Positions 63,300 to 64,000 of a stretch of DNA of 64,000 nucleotides are shown in pieces (position 1 is the first letter of the stretch; each line of letters begins with the position of its first letter). The stretch is taken from positions 1,736,001 to 1,800,000 of the forward strand of contig CBDIQW010000001.1 of the NCBI GenBank assembly GCA_965283955.1. Reading direction: 5' to 3'. The position numbers and the translations under genes were made by a program. The stretch comes from Emticicia sp965283955. Its GTDB lineage: Bacteria; Bacteroidota; Bacteroidia; Cytophagales; Spirosomataceae. Below the pieces are notes generated by a model. That model searched no databases. It saw only the letters and a program-made list of their open reading frames with translations, and was not told the origin of the DNA.

Positions 63300-64000
63300 A
63301 TGAATATCCAAGGTAAAGAAAAAGAAAAAATGACTTATGACGCCATCGTTGTAGGGTCGGGAATCTCAGGCGGCTGGGCTGCCAAAGAATTATGTGAGAA
63401 AGGCTTAAAAGTGTTGATGATTGAGCGTGGACGTGATATTAAGCACGTAGAAGGATACGATACTGCCATGAAAAACCCTTGGGATTTTCCACACCGTGGA
63501 AACATGGACAACATGGCAAGAGAACAATATTGGGCGAGCGTTCGCACAGGCTATACTGGCCGTGAAGAACACCGCCACATGTTTGAAAACGATAAAGAAA
63601 ACCCATATTTAGAGAAAGCTGGTCGTGGTTTCGACTGGATTCGTGGGTACCACGTGGGTGGTCGCTCATTGATGTGGGGACGCCAAAGCTACCGTTGGAA
63701 CGAAAAAGACTTTACTGCAAATCTTGAAGATGGTCACGGTATCGACTGGCCGATTCGTTATAAAGATTTAGCTCCGTGGTATAGCTACGTTGAGAGTTTT
63801 ATCGGTGTAAGTGGTACAAAAGATGGTTTGGATGTATTACCCGATGGAAATTTCCAACCAGGAATGGATATGAACTGCGTTGAAAAAGAGTTTAAATCGA
63901 GAGTTGCTAAGAAATTTGGTGGTCGTGCCGTAACAATCGGTCGTACGGCTCACTTGACTGCTCCGACAAAAATTCAAACAGATTTAGGTCGTGCTTCTTG
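63300..64000 (+). CDS. GMC-family oxidoreductase, 3' end outside window
   Basis: From the ATG at 63300 (MNIQGKEKEKMTYDAIVVG; the inner ATG at 63330 is also possible) 233 codons are open to the window edge. The FAD-binding motif is VVGSGISGGWAAKEL, followed by LMIERGRD, and the GMC signature block is YHVGGRSLMWGRQSYRW. It matches the flavoprotein of gluconate-2-dehydrogenase-like complexes, which oxidise sugars or polyols at the membrane or in the periplasm. It stands directly downstream of the subunit-3-like gene, as in other Bacteroidota. The C-terminal catalytic His part is not in the window. Confidence 0.9.
   Translation, partial: MNIQGKEKEKMTYDAIVVGSGISGGWAAKELCEKGLKVLMIERGRDIKHVEGYDTAMKNPWDFPHRGNMDNMAREQYWASVRTGYTGREEHRHMFENDKENPYLEKAGRGFDWIRGYHVGGRSLMWGRQSYRWNEKDFTANLEDGHGIDWPIRYKDLAPWYSYVESFIGVSGTKDGLDVLPDGNFQPGMDMNCVEKEFKSRVAKKFGGRAVTIGRTAHLTAPTKIQTDLGRAS

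Noticed and set aside
1..64000. tRNA, rRNA or known riboswitch in the window
   Set aside because: I saw no cloverleaf, rRNA signature, or recognisable FMN, TPP, cobalamin or SAM motif on either strand; a covariance-model scan would be decisive but was not possible.
1..64000. Insertion sequence or prophage behind the permease expansion
   Set aside because: No transposase, integrase or phage structural gene is present in the window; only small palindromic elements are seen.

Overview
The window reads as chromosome of an AT-rich Bacteroidota bacterium, most likely order Cytophagales (my guess is the Emticicia/Runella side of the order; this is inference). The grounds are the expanded family of ~790-residue FtsX/MacB-type permeases, an Oar-like TonB-dependent receptor, weak Shine-Dalgarno sequences, TAnnTTTG-type promoter boxes, a Cytophagales-style dihydroorotase, and abundant short palindromic intergenic repeats.

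Region 1 (about 0.6-31.6 kb) is one large export locus. Eleven paralogous permease genes lie head to tail on the minus strand (649-28934). Upstream of them in the same orientation are a single ABC ATPase (29055-29732) and a single HlyD-type periplasmic adaptor (30299-31546). A sigma-54-type response regulator is divergent at 31859. The permease series is interrupted by a PD-(D/E)XK-like gene on the opposite strand (10519), a VOC-family gene (13519) and a small conserved gene (16344). A four-helix-bundle gene sits between ATPase and adaptor. Junctions between permeases carry several different palindromic elements. Permeases G, H and I look like a recent tandem expansion of the type also seen in C, and D and K form a second pair. 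The simplest reading is one ATPase and adaptor serving many permeases, with a response regulator controlling the set.

Region 2 (33.2-38.2 kb) holds an AAA_14/DUF4143 ATPase preceded by 22-bp tandem repeats. It is followed by an orphan 78-bp copy of the response-regulator C-terminus, then greA (with two terminator-like hairpins in its leader), fmt, hemB, and a Uma2-family gene broken by a 16-nt GC-rich insertion.

Region 3 (38.2-48 kb) has pyrC followed by a plus-strand set for sugar or uronate metabolism: sugar-phosphate isomerase-like, GH88-like hydrolase, old-yellow-enzyme oxidoreductase, SDR, cytochrome c-PQQ sugar dehydrogenase, and a Tat-type Gfo/Idh/MocA oxidoreductase.

Region 4 (48-64 kb) is mostly housekeeping: hemE, a DUF937-OmpA protein, rocD with a divergent Lrp regulator, cysteine desulfurase, a DUF5662-like gene, an Oar-like TonB receptor, ribBA, a UDP-glucuronate decarboxylase plus UDP-glucose dehydrogenase pair (UDP-xylose route), and a gluconate-2-dehydrogenase-like subunit 3 with the start of its GMC partner.

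About ten single-base frame disruptions are scattered through otherwise intact genes, several in short homopolymers. I suspect many are sequence errors. The 16-nt insertion and the in-frame stop in permease G are harder to explain that way.
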